Translations under genes and position numbers: made by a program | Part shown: one piece after another, positions 16,284 to 24,004 of the stretch | Numbering within the stretch: position 1 is the first letter of the stretch | Layout: each line of letters begins with the position of its first letter | Source of the DNA: Thermicanus aegyptius DSM 12793 | GTDB taxonomy: Bacteria > Bacillota > Bacilli > Thermicanales > Thermicanaceae | Direction: 5' to 3' | Assembly: GCF_000510645.1 (NCBI RefSeq) | Contig: NZ_KI783301.1 | Span: 1,060,705-1,124,704, forward strand | DNA: 64,000 nt | The notes under the pieces: generated by a model | What the model was told of the DNA's origin: nothing | Database searches by the model: none | What the model saw: only the letters and a program-made list of their open reading frames with translations

Positions 16284-17774
16284 TTAAATCCCGTACGTTG
16301 GCTTCGCCTGCTCCTTTTTTTTCGCTTCAGGTCCTATAAAAAGTTTAAAGTAAGGGCGGCCAAAGCTTTCCAAATTGGATAAATAAAACACGACGGCAAA
16401 AAAACCTACCACGACGCCTATGGTGCCGAAAAACGCAGCAAGGATAACGATGGGATATTTGATAACCCGAATGGCGAACATCATCGTATTGATCGGAATG
16501 ACGAAATTGGAAATGGCTACTGCAGAGACGACAATAATCATGATGTCTGAGACGAGACCTGCCGTCGTTGCCGCCTGTCCTAGGATTAAGCCTCCCACCG
16601 TAGTGGCGGTGGCGCTGATGCTCTTTGGCAGGCGAATGCTGGCTTCCACAATCATCTCCATGAGAAGGATCATGAAGAGGACTTCAAAAACGGAAGCAAA
16701 GGGAACGGGCGCCCTGCTTCCGGCGATGGCTAGGGTGAGTTGAACCTGAAAGAAACCTGGATTATAGGAGATTAAGGAGACATAAAGTGCTGGGAGGAGC
16801 AGGGTGATGAGGACGCCCAGGTAGCGAAGAAGGAGGAGAAAATGGCTGATCCAGAAGGTTTGATATTCATCCTCCATGGAAGTGAAAAAATCATAAAAAA
16901 CGGCAGGAGCGATGAGACAAAACTCAGTCCCGTCGATGAGGAGGGCCACCTTCCCTTTTAGTAGATTGTATACCACCCGGTCAGGCCGTTCCGTGATCAT
17001 GTAGGTGGGAAAGAGGGAATACTTGCGCCGGGTAAAGTGCGTCTCTAATTGGCCGGCAGCCAGCAGAACATCGACCTTCAGGTTCTTTAGATCCTTTTCC
17101 ATCCTCTCTAAGACCTTCTCATCCACAAACCGCTCATCATAGAGGAGGGCGATGTTCGTCTTCGTATATTTCCCCACCTCCTTCAACTCGACCCGGAGTC
17201 CCTGCTGATGATACCGGTTCCTGACGAGATAGATGTTGGTCATGATCGACTCGGTAAATGCGTTTTGAGGCCCCTGGATTACCGTTTCGATTTGTGTAGG
17301 CTGGATCACGCTGTTGGAAGTTAAGCGGATGTCAACAGCGTAATACTCTCCGTTTAATTCGATGAGGACATGTCCATTTAATAATTTTTCAATGGCATTC
17401 TTTTCATCTTCGTAGGGAGAGGTGTTGGGAAGTGATTGCAGGGCCCGTCGAAATTCCTCTTCTGTTCCCGTTTCAAAGAAGGGGGTGAGGATCGATCTCG
17501 ACAGTTTCGTATCATCGCACAAAGGTTTAATATAGAGTAAATTCATCCGTTTCTTCTCGGTGGAGAGTTGTTCATAAACGACATCGGAGGATTTGCCCAA
17601 TTTCTCTTTGATTTGTTGTAAAAGATTTTTCTCCGATTCCTTTGGGGAAGCGAAGGATTTGGCTTGAATCGTCTTGGCATCGGCAGCCTTTCCATCGCTA
17701 CGCTGCTCCGACGCTTTCGATGTCTTTCCGTTTTTTTTGCTCCATTGGATCTGCTTCGGGCGTTTCTTATCCAT
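16284..17774 (-). CDS. gerA: Germinant receptor subunit A (GerAA family)
   Basis: This 496-residue protein has a basic, low-complexity N-terminus of about 45 residues and a soluble domain of about 230 residues (GPQNAFTESIMTNIYLVRNRY, here given only as the block around residue 170, is characteristic). The C-terminal membrane domain has about five helices (YNPGFFQVQLTLAIAGSRAPVPF region, LPKSISATATTVGGLILGQ). This matches GerAA/GerKA-type subunits that form the ion-conducting core of the germinant receptor. It is the first gene of the ger operon, and RBS GGAGGAAGGACAG lies upstream of ATG 17774. Confidence 0.92.
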   Translation of the reverse strand: MDKKRPKQIQWSKKNGKTSKASEQRSDGKAADAKTIQAKSFASPKESEKNLLQQIKEKLGKSSDVVYEQLSTEKKRMNLLYIKPLCDDTKLSRSILTPFFETGTEEEFRRALQSLPNTSPYEDEKNAIEKLLNGHVLIELNGEYYAVDIRLTSNSVIQPTQIETVIQGPQNAFTESIMTNIYLVRNRYHQQGLRVELKEVGKYTKTNIALLYDERFVDEKVLERMEKDLKNLKVDVLLAAGQLETHFTRRKYSLFPTYMITERPDRVVYNLLKGKVALLIDGTEFCLIAPAVFYDFFTSMEDEYQTFWISHFLLLLRYLGVLITLLLPALYVSLISYNPGFFQVQLTLAIAGSRAPVPFASVFEVLFMILLMEMIVEASIRLPKSISATATTVGGLILGQAATTAGLVSDIMIIVVSAVAISNFVIPINTMMFAIRVIKYPIVILAAFFGTIGVVVGFFAVVFYLSNLESFGRPYFKLFIGPEAKKKEQAKPTYGI

Positions 17775-17959
17775 CTGTCCTTCCTCCTCCGGTCTACCCT
17801 CCGCATGTTTTTTCTATAGGGTTAGCCTAACCAAATTATCCTTCCTTACTCAAAGAATTCCACTCATCACTTAACTCATCGTAAGGTGTTCTCCCTTGTC
17901 CATTCTCTCTCCTCTTTATGCACAAAGTTTGCATTTACTTTTACACTCTTCATCCAAAG

Positions 17960-17987
17960 AAAAAGGCCAGCCTTTTGTAGGCTGACC
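17960..17987 (-). terminator. Rho-independent terminator after the GNAT gene
   Basis: On the minus strand GGTCAGCCT, loop, AGGCTGGCC is followed by five T residues. It lies about 30 bp downstream of the GNAT stop codon. Confidence 0.85.
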
Positions 17988-18018
17988 TAATCCTTGCGAT
18001 CCTTACCACCGATTTAAG

Positions 18019-18489
18019 TTACTCTTGCAGTGACGTTCCTGGAGGGAGCCAGACGTATGGGTTTTCGCCACGGTCCCGTTCCGCCTGGTAGTGAACAGGG
18101 ATAAAACCCACTTTTAACCAAAAATGGTCGGATCCTAAACGGGCATTCGTCTTTATGGGAAGGCCTAAGCTTTTCGCATGTTCCACCAGCATCGTTCCAA
18201 GTTTTTGATTCCTGTATTCAGGGAGAACCTCCAATTTCCATAACTCGTAATAATTTTGGGGCGGGTTAAAATAACGGTCATACTTTGCAGAAATACGGTA
18301 CAAACTCATCCGGGCGATGAGATGATCACCATCATAGATACCGTAAAAAGGGGAGTCGCTGTTGTCTTCGATGATGTTGGCTTGTAAATCTTCAAGCATA
18401 GAGAGTTCTTCCAGTCCATATTCTTTGAATTGTTTAAAATCTTCTAGGGTCTTAAAATTAACCTTAAGTCGTTCTACCCTATAATCCAT
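18019..18489 (-). CDS. ylbP: GNAT-family N-acetyltransferase, YlbP-like
   Basis: This is a 156-residue GNAT protein. The acetyl-CoA-binding region is LEVLPEYRNQKLGTMLVEHAKSL (V-x-x-x-Q/R-x-x-G loop given as EYRNQKLGT, about residues 92-100), followed by NARLGSDHFWLKVGF. I chose ATG 18489 because AAAGGGGGAAAAGGGA precedes it directly; an upstream in-frame ATG at 18537 is less well placed. Sequence character and neighbourhood (rsfA on one side, bshC on the other) fit B. subtilis YlbP. The acetylated substrate is unknown. Confidence 0.78.
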   Translation of the reverse strand: MDYRVERLKVNFKTLEDFKQFKEYGLEELSMLEDLQANIIEDNSDSPFYGIYDGDHLIARMSLYRISAKYDRYFNPPQNYYELWKLEVLPEYRNQKLGTMLVEHAKSLGLPIKTNARLGSDHFWLKVGFIPVHYQAERDRGENPYVWLPPGTSLQE

Positions 18490-18642
18490 TCCCTTTTCCC
18501 CCTTTTCTCCGAACAGCAGAACATGTTCGTTCATCATAAATAAAGTTTATAGAAAATATTCTCTTTTGACAAGGATTTTTCAACATTGGTGGAGAATCTT
18601 TCTATTAAGTTCTATTTTGGTGTGTGAAACAAGGAGGGCTGT

Positions 18643-20001
18643 ATGCAAATTAAGAAAATATTGGTGGCCAATCGTGGAGAGATCGCCCGCCGCATTCTGC
18701 GTACCGTGAAGAGGATGGGAATAGGCGGGGTGGCGGTTTACAGCGATGCCGATCGGGAGCTTCCCTATGTGAAGGAGGCGGATGAAGCGGTCCCGCTGGG
18801 AGAGGCCCCTGTGGCGAAGAGTTACCTTTCTTGGGAAAAGATCTTGGATGCCGCCCGGAAAACCGGGGCGGACGCCATACATCCAGGATATGGGTTTCTC
18901 TCGGAAAACGCCGGATTTGCCCAGGCGGTAAAAAAGGCGGATATAATCTGGATTGGACCTGAACCGGAAGTGATCCGTCTCATGGGGGACAAGGTATCGG
19001 CCCGCCGGCAGATGATCAAGGCAGGAGTTCCCGTCGTTCCCGGATGGGACGGGGAATCATCCGATCTAGGGGAGATCCTGGGGCATGCCCACGCTCTTGG
19101 ATACCCGATCATGGTAAAGGCGAGCGCCGGTGGGGGCGGAATCGGCATGCAGGTGGTCCGCCGGGAGGAGGAACTTGAGGAGAAGCTTTCAATGGTGAGG
19201 CAAAAAGCCCAAGCCTATTTCGGGGATGGGAAGGTTTATCTGGAGAAGTGGGTCGAAAAGCCGCGCCACGTGGAGGTGCAGGTCTTAGCCGACGATAAGG
19301 GGAATGTTCTCCATCTCTTTGAGAGGGATTGTTCGATTCAGCGCCGCCACCAGAAAGTGATTGAGGAGACCCCCGCTCCTATGCTTTCCGATGAAGGAAG
19401 AAGATTACTCTATGAGAGGGCGGTTGCTTGTGCGAAAGCGGTAAACTATCGGGGAGCAGGGACGGTGGAGTTTATCCAGGACGGGAAGGATTTTTATTTT
19501 CTGGAGATGAATACCCGCCTCCAGGTGGAGCATCCCATCACCGAGCTGGTGACCGGGCTCGATCTGGTGGAATGGCAGATTCGTATCGCCAGGGGGGAAG
19601 CCCTTCCTTTTGAGCAGAGGGAGATTTCACGATTTGGGCATGCCATTGAGTTTCGCATCTATGCGGAGGACCCCTCTACCTTCTATCCATCGCCAGGAAA
19701 AGTAAGCGTATACAATCCCCCTCAAGGGGAAGGCATCCGGGTGGATGACGGGATTGAGGAGGGGAGCCGGGTCACTCCTTATTACGATCCTCTTCTCGCA
19801 AAGCTGGCCGTCTGGGGGAAGGATCGGGAAGAGACGCTGATCCGTGCGGAGAAGGCCTTGAAAGAGTTTCGCATCGAAGGGATTAAACAGAACATTCCCC
19901 TTCACCTACAGGTGTTGAACGAATCTCGCTTCCGCCGGGGAGAATATGATACCCATTTCTTGGAGGAATGGATCCGAAAAAAGAAGGAGGGAAGGGAATG
20001 A
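18643..20001 (+). CDS. yngH: Biotin carboxylase subunit of an acyl-CoA carboxylase (YngH-like)
   Basis: This 452-residue protein carries the complete biotin carboxylase architecture: an N-terminal domain (KKILVANRGEIARRI, AIHPGYGFLSENA), an ATP-grasp domain (VKASAGGGGIGM glycine-rich loop, EKPRHVEVQVLAD, FLEMNTRLQVEHPITE) and the C-terminal domain. It uses ATP and bicarbonate to carboxylate biotin on the carrier encoded next. The gene order biotin carboxylase, 70-residue carrier, enoyl-CoA hydratase, carboxyltransferase equals yngH-yngHB-(yngG)-yngF-yngE of B. subtilis without yngG. That suggests a leucine-degradation type (methylcrotonyl-CoA) carboxylase rather than fatty-acid synthesis. Confidence 0.88.
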   Translation: MQIKKILVANRGEIARRILRTVKRMGIGGVAVYSDADRELPYVKEADEAVPLGEAPVAKSYLSWEKILDAARKTGADAIHPGYGFLSENAGFAQAVKKADIIWIGPEPEVIRLMGDKVSARRQMIKAGVPVVPGWDGESSDLGEILGHAHALGYPIMVKASAGGGGIGMQVVRREEELEEKLSMVRQKAQAYFGDGKVYLEKWVEKPRHVEVQVLADDKGNVLHLFERDCSIQRRHQKVIEETPAPMLSDEGRRLLYERAVACAKAVNYRGAGTVEFIQDGKDFYFLEMNTRLQVEHPITELVTGLDLVEWQIRIARGEALPFEQREISRFGHAIEFRIYAEDPSTFYPSPGKVSVYNPPQGEGIRVDDGIEEGSRVTPYYDPLLAKLAVWGKDREETLIRAEKALKEFRIEGIKQNIPLHLQVLNESRFRRGEYDTHFLEEWIRKKKEGRE

Positions 20002-20210
20002 AAGAAGTTCGGGCAACGATGGCGGGGACGGTAATCCGCCTTACGGTTTCCGTCGGGGATGAAGTCACGGAAGGGCAAGATGCGGTCATCTTGGAATCAA
20101 TGAAGATGGAGATTCCCCAGACGGTGGAAGAAGGGGGGAGAGTGAAGGAGATGAGGGTCCGGATCGGTGACTTCGTAAATGAAGGGGATCTCCTCCTGGT
20201 GCTGGAGTAG
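19998..20210 (+). CDS. yngHB: Stand-alone biotin carboxyl carrier protein (YngHB-like)
   Basis: This 70-residue protein consists only of a biotinyl domain, with the biotin-accepting lysine in ESMKMEIP (about residue 35) and the usual MAGTV opening. The start ATG 19998 overlaps the TGA of the carboxylase gene (ATGA), so translation is coupled. An upstream in-frame ATG at 19968 lies inside the carboxylase gene and is less likely. It shuttles carboxyl groups between the biotin carboxylase and the carboxyltransferase of this operon. Confidence 0.9.
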   Translation: MKEVRATMAGTVIRLTVSVGDEVTEGQDAVILESMKMEIPQTVEEGGRVKEMRVRIGDFVNEGDLLLVLE

Positions 20211-20304
20211 GATACCTATACGAACCTAAAGAGCGGTTTTGTCCCGATCTTTTGGATCGCCTGAAGATCTACAGGATTTCAAATGCGGGGGAGGAGGAGA
20301 GAGA

Positions 20305-21081
20305 TTGCCTTTGATGCTCTATGAAGAAAGAGGAACGATCGCCGTCCTTACCTTAAACCGTCCGGAAGTGCATCATGCCCTAAATCGTGAGATTTTGTTG
20401 GAGCTTCGCGAGGCTTTAAATCGGCTGGAAAGGAAGGGTTCCATCCGTGCGGTGGTTATCACCGGATCGGGCTCCGATTCTTTCAGCGCAGGCGCCGATT
20501 TAAAGGAGAGGGCTGCCATGACGGAGGAGGAGGTAGCCCGATTTATCCCCTTCATCCGGGATACGTTTACCCTCATTGAGCGTCTGCCCCAACCGGTTAT
20601 TGCCGCCATCAACGGGAGAGCCCTGGGGGGAGGAATGGAGCTCGCCTTAGCTTGCGATGTACGGATCCTCTCGGAACGGGCGGTGATGGGCCTAAAGGAA
20701 ACGACGCTGGGGATCATTCCAGGTGCCGGCGGGACCCAGCGACTTCCCCGCCTGATCGGCATCCCGAAGGCAAAGGAGCTGATCTTAACAGGCAGGACCA
20801 TAACCGCATCGGAAGCCTTGGCGATCGGTCTCGTAAATCAGGTGGTTCCCCCTGAGGAGGTTCTTTCTACCGCCTTAAAATGGGCGGAAGAGATCTCTGC
20901 CAATGGACCGATCGCCGTAAAGCAGGCGAAGTGGGCGATCAACCATGGGATGAAAACCGACCTAGATACCGGATTGGAGCTGGAGACGTCCGCCTACCGC
21001 CTCCTCATCCCGACGAATGACCGACGGGAGGGGCTTCATGCCTTTCGGGAGAAGCGAAAGCCGAATTTTACGGGAGAATGA
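20305..21081 (+). CDS. yngF: Enoyl-CoA hydratase/isomerase-family protein (YngF-like)
   Basis: This is a crotonase-fold protein of about 258 residues: LNRPEVHHALN, the oxyanion-hole segment FSAGADLKER, then AAINGRALGGGMELALACD, and GIIPGAGGTQRLPRLIG with the catalytic-type Glu nearby (LKETTLGI). I chose TTG 20305 because GGAGG at 20292 is 8 bp upstream; ATG 20314 is an alternative. In the yng-like setting it would hydrate methylglutaconyl-CoA. A strong stem-loop separates it from the carboxyltransferase gene. Confidence 0.88.
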   Translation: MPLMLYEERGTIAVLTLNRPEVHHALNREILLELREALNRLERKGSIRAVVITGSGSDSFSAGADLKERAAMTEEEVARFIPFIRDTFTLIERLPQPVIAAINGRALGGGMELALACDVRILSERAVMGLKETTLGIIPGAGGTQRLPRLIGIPKAKELILTGRTITASEALAIGLVNQVVPPEEVLSTALKWAEEISANGPIAVKQAKWAINHGMKTDLDTGLELETSAYRLLIPTNDRREGLHAFREKRKPNFTGE

Positions 21082-21112
21082 TGACGGGTATCCGGAAAAA
21101 AGACGGACCGAT

Positions 21113-21142
21113 CTCCCCCTGGGAGCATCTCCCAGGGGGGAG
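21113..21142 (+). other. Strong stem-loop between the yngF- and yngE-like genes
   Basis: CTCCCCCTGGGAG (21113-21125), loop CAT, then CTCCCAGGGGGGAG (21129-21142) form a nearly perfect 13-bp hairpin. No T run follows, so it is not a standard terminator. It lies about 75 bp upstream of the carboxyltransferase start and could stabilise, process or pause the polycistronic mRNA. Confidence 0.7.
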
Positions 21143-21215
21143 AAGGGTCTCCTTCGACAGGAAGGAAGCGATGAAGAAGAGTCGGATCGGAAGTAATAAA
21201 GGAGAGGAGATAGAG

Positions 21216-22748
21216 ATGGAAAGAGAAGAACTTCTTCAAGAGAGAAGGGAGAGAATCAAGAGGGGAGGCCACCTTAAGTATCATGAGAAAAATCGGGAGC
21301 AAGGAAAACTCTTCGTCCGGGACCGGCTCCGACTTCTCTTTGACGACGATTTTCAATTGGAAGATGGATTATTTGCCAATTTCATGGCGGGAGAGCTGCC
21401 CGGCGACGGAGTGGTGACGGCGATCGGCAAGGTGAATGGTCAAGTGATCTGCGTCATGGCCAACGATTCCACCGTGAAAGCCGGTTCATGGGGAGCCCGA
21501 ACCGTGGAAAAAATCCTTCGCATCCAGGAGACGGCGGAGAAGCTTATGGTCCCCCTCCTCTATCTCGTCGATTCGGCAGGGGCCCGCATCACCGACCAGG
21601 TGGAGATGTTTCCAGGGAGACGGGGTGCAGGGCGCATCTTTTATAACCAGGTAAAACTATCGGGAGTGATCCCTCAGGTATGCATTCTCTTCGGCCCCTC
21701 CGCCGCCGGCGGAGCTTACATTCCCGCCTTTTGCGATCTCGTCATCATGGTGGAGGGAAACGCCAGCATGTATCTGGGTTCCCCCCGGATGGCGGAGATG
21801 GTGATCGGGGAGAAGGTCACCCTGGAGGAGATGGGCGGCGCCCGCATGCACTGTACCGTTAGCGGCGTAGGGGACGTATTGGCCAAAAGTGAGGAGGAGG
21901 CGATTCTCTCCGCCCGGAATTATCTCACCTATTTTCCGCCGAATTATCGGGAAAAGCCGGCGGGCAGGGAGAAGAAAGCGCCGAAGAGAAACACGGAGGA
22001 GATTGAAACGCTCATTCCGGTAAACCAAAACCTGCCCTTTAACATGTATGATCTGATCGATGCCCTGGTGGATGCCGACTCCTTTTTTGAGGTGAAGAAG
22101 CTTTTCGCCCAAGAGATGATTACCGGCTTCGCCAGGCTCGATGGAGAGGTGGTCGGCATCGTGGCGAACCAGCCCCGGGTCAAGGGGGGCGTTCTCTTTG
22201 TGGATTCCGCCGATAAGGCGGCCCGCTTCATCACCCTCTGCGATGCTTTCCAGATCCCCCTCCTCTTCTTGGCGGACGTACCCGGCTTTATGATCGGCAC
22301 CAAGGTGGAAAGGCAGGGGATCATTCGCCACGGGGCGAAGATGATTGCGGCGGTCTCGGAGGCGACGGTTCCCAAGATCTCCGTCATCGTCCGCAAAGCA
22401 TACGGGGCAGGGTTGTACGCCATGGCCGGGCCCGGCTTTGAACCGGATGTCTGCATCGCCCTTCCCACCGCCTCGATCGCGGTGATGGGGCCGGAGGCGG
22501 CCGTCAATGCGGTTTACAGCAACAAGATTGAAGCGATCGAAAATCATGAGGAGAGGGAGGCTTTCATCCTGGAGAAGCGGAAGGAGTATCAGGAGGATAT
22601 CGATATTTACCGCCTGGCCTCCGATTTAATCGTAGACGTGATCTTGCCGGGACGAGAACTGCGGGAAGAGTTAATCCGCCGCCTGAAGGTGTATCGCCGG
22701 AAGGAGCTCCACTTCAGCACCCGAAAACACCCGGTTTACCCGGTTTAA
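21216..22748 (+). CDS. yngE: Acyl-CoA carboxylase carboxyltransferase subunit (YngE-like)
   Basis: This 510-residue protein has two crotonase-fold halves of the carboxyltransferase family: the N-terminal half with VDSAGARITDQVEMFPGRRG and FGPSAAGGAYIPAFCD, the C-terminal half with FVDSADKAARFI, FLADVPGFMIGTKVER and MAGPGFEPDVCIALPTA. ATG 21216 follows GGAGAGGAG; upstream in-frame ATGs lack a ribosome site. It transfers the carboxyl group from biotin to an acyl-CoA. Methylcrotonyl-CoA is the favoured substrate from context, while propionyl-CoA is a real alternative. The C-terminal EKRKEYQEDIDIYRLAS is typical of the family. Confidence 0.9.
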   Translation: MEREELLQERRERIKRGGHLKYHEKNREQGKLFVRDRLRLLFDDDFQLEDGLFANFMAGELPGDGVVTAIGKVNGQVICVMANDSTVKAGSWGARTVEKILRIQETAEKLMVPLLYLVDSAGARITDQVEMFPGRRGAGRIFYNQVKLSGVIPQVCILFGPSAAGGAYIPAFCDLVIMVEGNASMYLGSPRMAEMVIGEKVTLEEMGGARMHCTVSGVGDVLAKSEEEAILSARNYLTYFPPNYREKPAGREKKAPKRNTEEIETLIPVNQNLPFNMYDLIDALVDADSFFEVKKLFAQEMITGFARLDGEVVGIVANQPRVKGGVLFVDSADKAARFITLCDAFQIPLLFLADVPGFMIGTKVERQGIIRHGAKMIAAVSEATVPKISVIVRKAYGAGLYAMAGPGFEPDVCIALPTASIAVMGPEAAVNAVYSNKIEAIENHEEREAFILEKRKEYQEDIDIYRLASDLIVDVILPGRELREELIRRLKVYRRKELHFSTRKHPVYPV

Positions 22749-22821
22749 AGAAAATATGGGGAAGATCGAGTGTCCTTGTATAAAAAGAATATGGAAATCA
22801 TCGATACTGGAGAGAAGAATG

Positions 22822-23319
22822 ATGGAAGAAAAAGAAAAGGTTGAGCCAAAAGCGATTCAAGATTACTATCCCGACTCGTTCGCCTGGTGTTACGGTTGCG
22901 GGCGTTTAAATGAAAAAGGGTTACACTTTAGGACCGTTTGGGATGGGGAGGGGACCCTCACCCGATTTCTTCCCCGGCCCGAACATATCGCGGTTCCCGG
23001 TTTTACTTATGGGGGATTGATCGCATCCCTCATCGATTGCCACAGCACCGGGTCCGCCTCCCTCGCCCTCTATCGGGCGAGGGGGCATGAACCGGGAGAT
23101 GAGGCTCCCGTTCCCCGTTTCGTTACCGCGTCGCTAAAGGTCGATTTTTTAAAACCCACCCCCTTGGGGGTTCTCCTCGAAGTGAGGGGAGAGATGAAAA
23201 GCCTGGGGGAAAGGAAAGTGGTTGTAGAGAGCAAACTTTATGCGGACGGCATTCTGACGGTGACTGGGGAGGTGGTGGCCGTCCTCATGCCGGAAAATTT
23301 CGGCTCCTCCTCTTCGTAA
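22822..23319 (+). CDS. Hotdog-fold thioesterase family protein
   Basis: This protein of about 165 residues has the PaaI/acyl-CoA thioesterase hotdog core: VPGFTYGGLIASLIDCHSTGSA (central helix, given in part as YGGLIASLIDCHS), then VTASLKVDFLKPTPLG and VVVESKLYADG. An N-terminal CYGCGRLNEKGLHF segment with two close cysteines is typical of this subgroup. ATG 22822 sits 7 bp behind GGAGAG; ATG 22819 is equally possible. It follows the carboxylase operon closely and may release CoA from its intermediates. Confidence 0.78.
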   Translation: MEEKEKVEPKAIQDYYPDSFAWCYGCGRLNEKGLHFRTVWDGEGTLTRFLPRPEHIAVPGFTYGGLIASLIDCHSTGSASLALYRARGHEPGDEAPVPRFVTASLKVDFLKPTPLGVLLEVRGEMKSLGERKVVVESKLYADGILTVTGEVVAVLMPENFGSSSS

Positions 23320-23529
23320 ACCAACGTGTCTCCCTTCCCGGTTATAATGGAGGTGGGGCTTTTTTTCGAGATGACGGAACCAAAGGGGGAAAAAGGGGAA
23401 GAGAGGAGGAAACCGAAGCTTTCTGTCGAATAAAATATAATAATGCGTAACGGATCTTTCAGGTGGATCGGTGAAGGAAAAACCGCATTTTCCCGATGAT
23501 CCTAAGGAGCGAAGGGGTGAGAGAGTAGA

Positions 23530-23916
23530 ATGATCCAGTTTTTGACCGGATTGTATGGTTTTTTCGCCACGTTTCCCTTTATCTCCTTTTTTCTGATCTA
23601 CGGGATCGCGTATGTTCGCACCCGAAATAAGAAAGAATCCCTTCTATGGGCCGTCTATATTACCTTTATTCTCTTGTTAAGCGCGGTGGGAAACCTTTTC
23701 AAGGTGGTCACCGGGTCATGGAACGGCTTCTGGTGGCTTCTCTCTCTTCTCCTGCTTGTTGCCGCCCTTCTCTTGTTCCTCCAATGGAAAAAAAGAGGAG
23801 AGATCTTACCCGGCAGAGTGATTCGCTCCTCCATCTTTTTCGGTTTTCTCCTTTTCTCCCTCTCTTACCTGATCCTCTTTATCGCAGGGATCCTGCTCTC
23901 CTTCGCGCAGGGATAG
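23530..23916 (+). CDS. DUF3397-family four-helix membrane protein
   Basis: This 128-residue protein is almost entirely membrane, with four hydrophobic segments (about residues 5-25, 38-58, 66-84 and 100-125) joined by short basic loops (YVRTRNKKES, LQWKKRGEILPGR). Size and pattern fit the DUF3397 family, which in Bacillales is usually found just upstream of bshC, as here. RBS AAGGAGCGAAGGGGTGAGAG lies upstream. The function is unknown. Confidence 0.72.
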   Translation: MIQFLTGLYGFFATFPFISFFLIYGIAYVRTRNKKESLLWAVYITFILLLSAVGNLFKVVTGSWNGFWWLLSLLLLVAALLLFLQWKKRGEILPGRVIRSSIFFGFLLFSLSYLILFIAGILLSFAQG

Positions 23917-24004
23917 ACTCCATCCTTCCAATTAGACAAAGGCTCGGGAAGAGTGGTATAGTGTGAAGAGACATAAGGGATTGAACATAAAGGAGCTTCG
24001 TTTC

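Noticed and set aside
16420-16743. Plus-strand frame inside gerA
   Set aside because: It is the antisense reading of the membrane domain of a well-supported gene.
21657-22547. Long minus-strand frame inside the carboxyltransferase gene
   Set aside because: It is a mirror frame caused by high G+C third positions; the plus-strand protein has the full family signatures.
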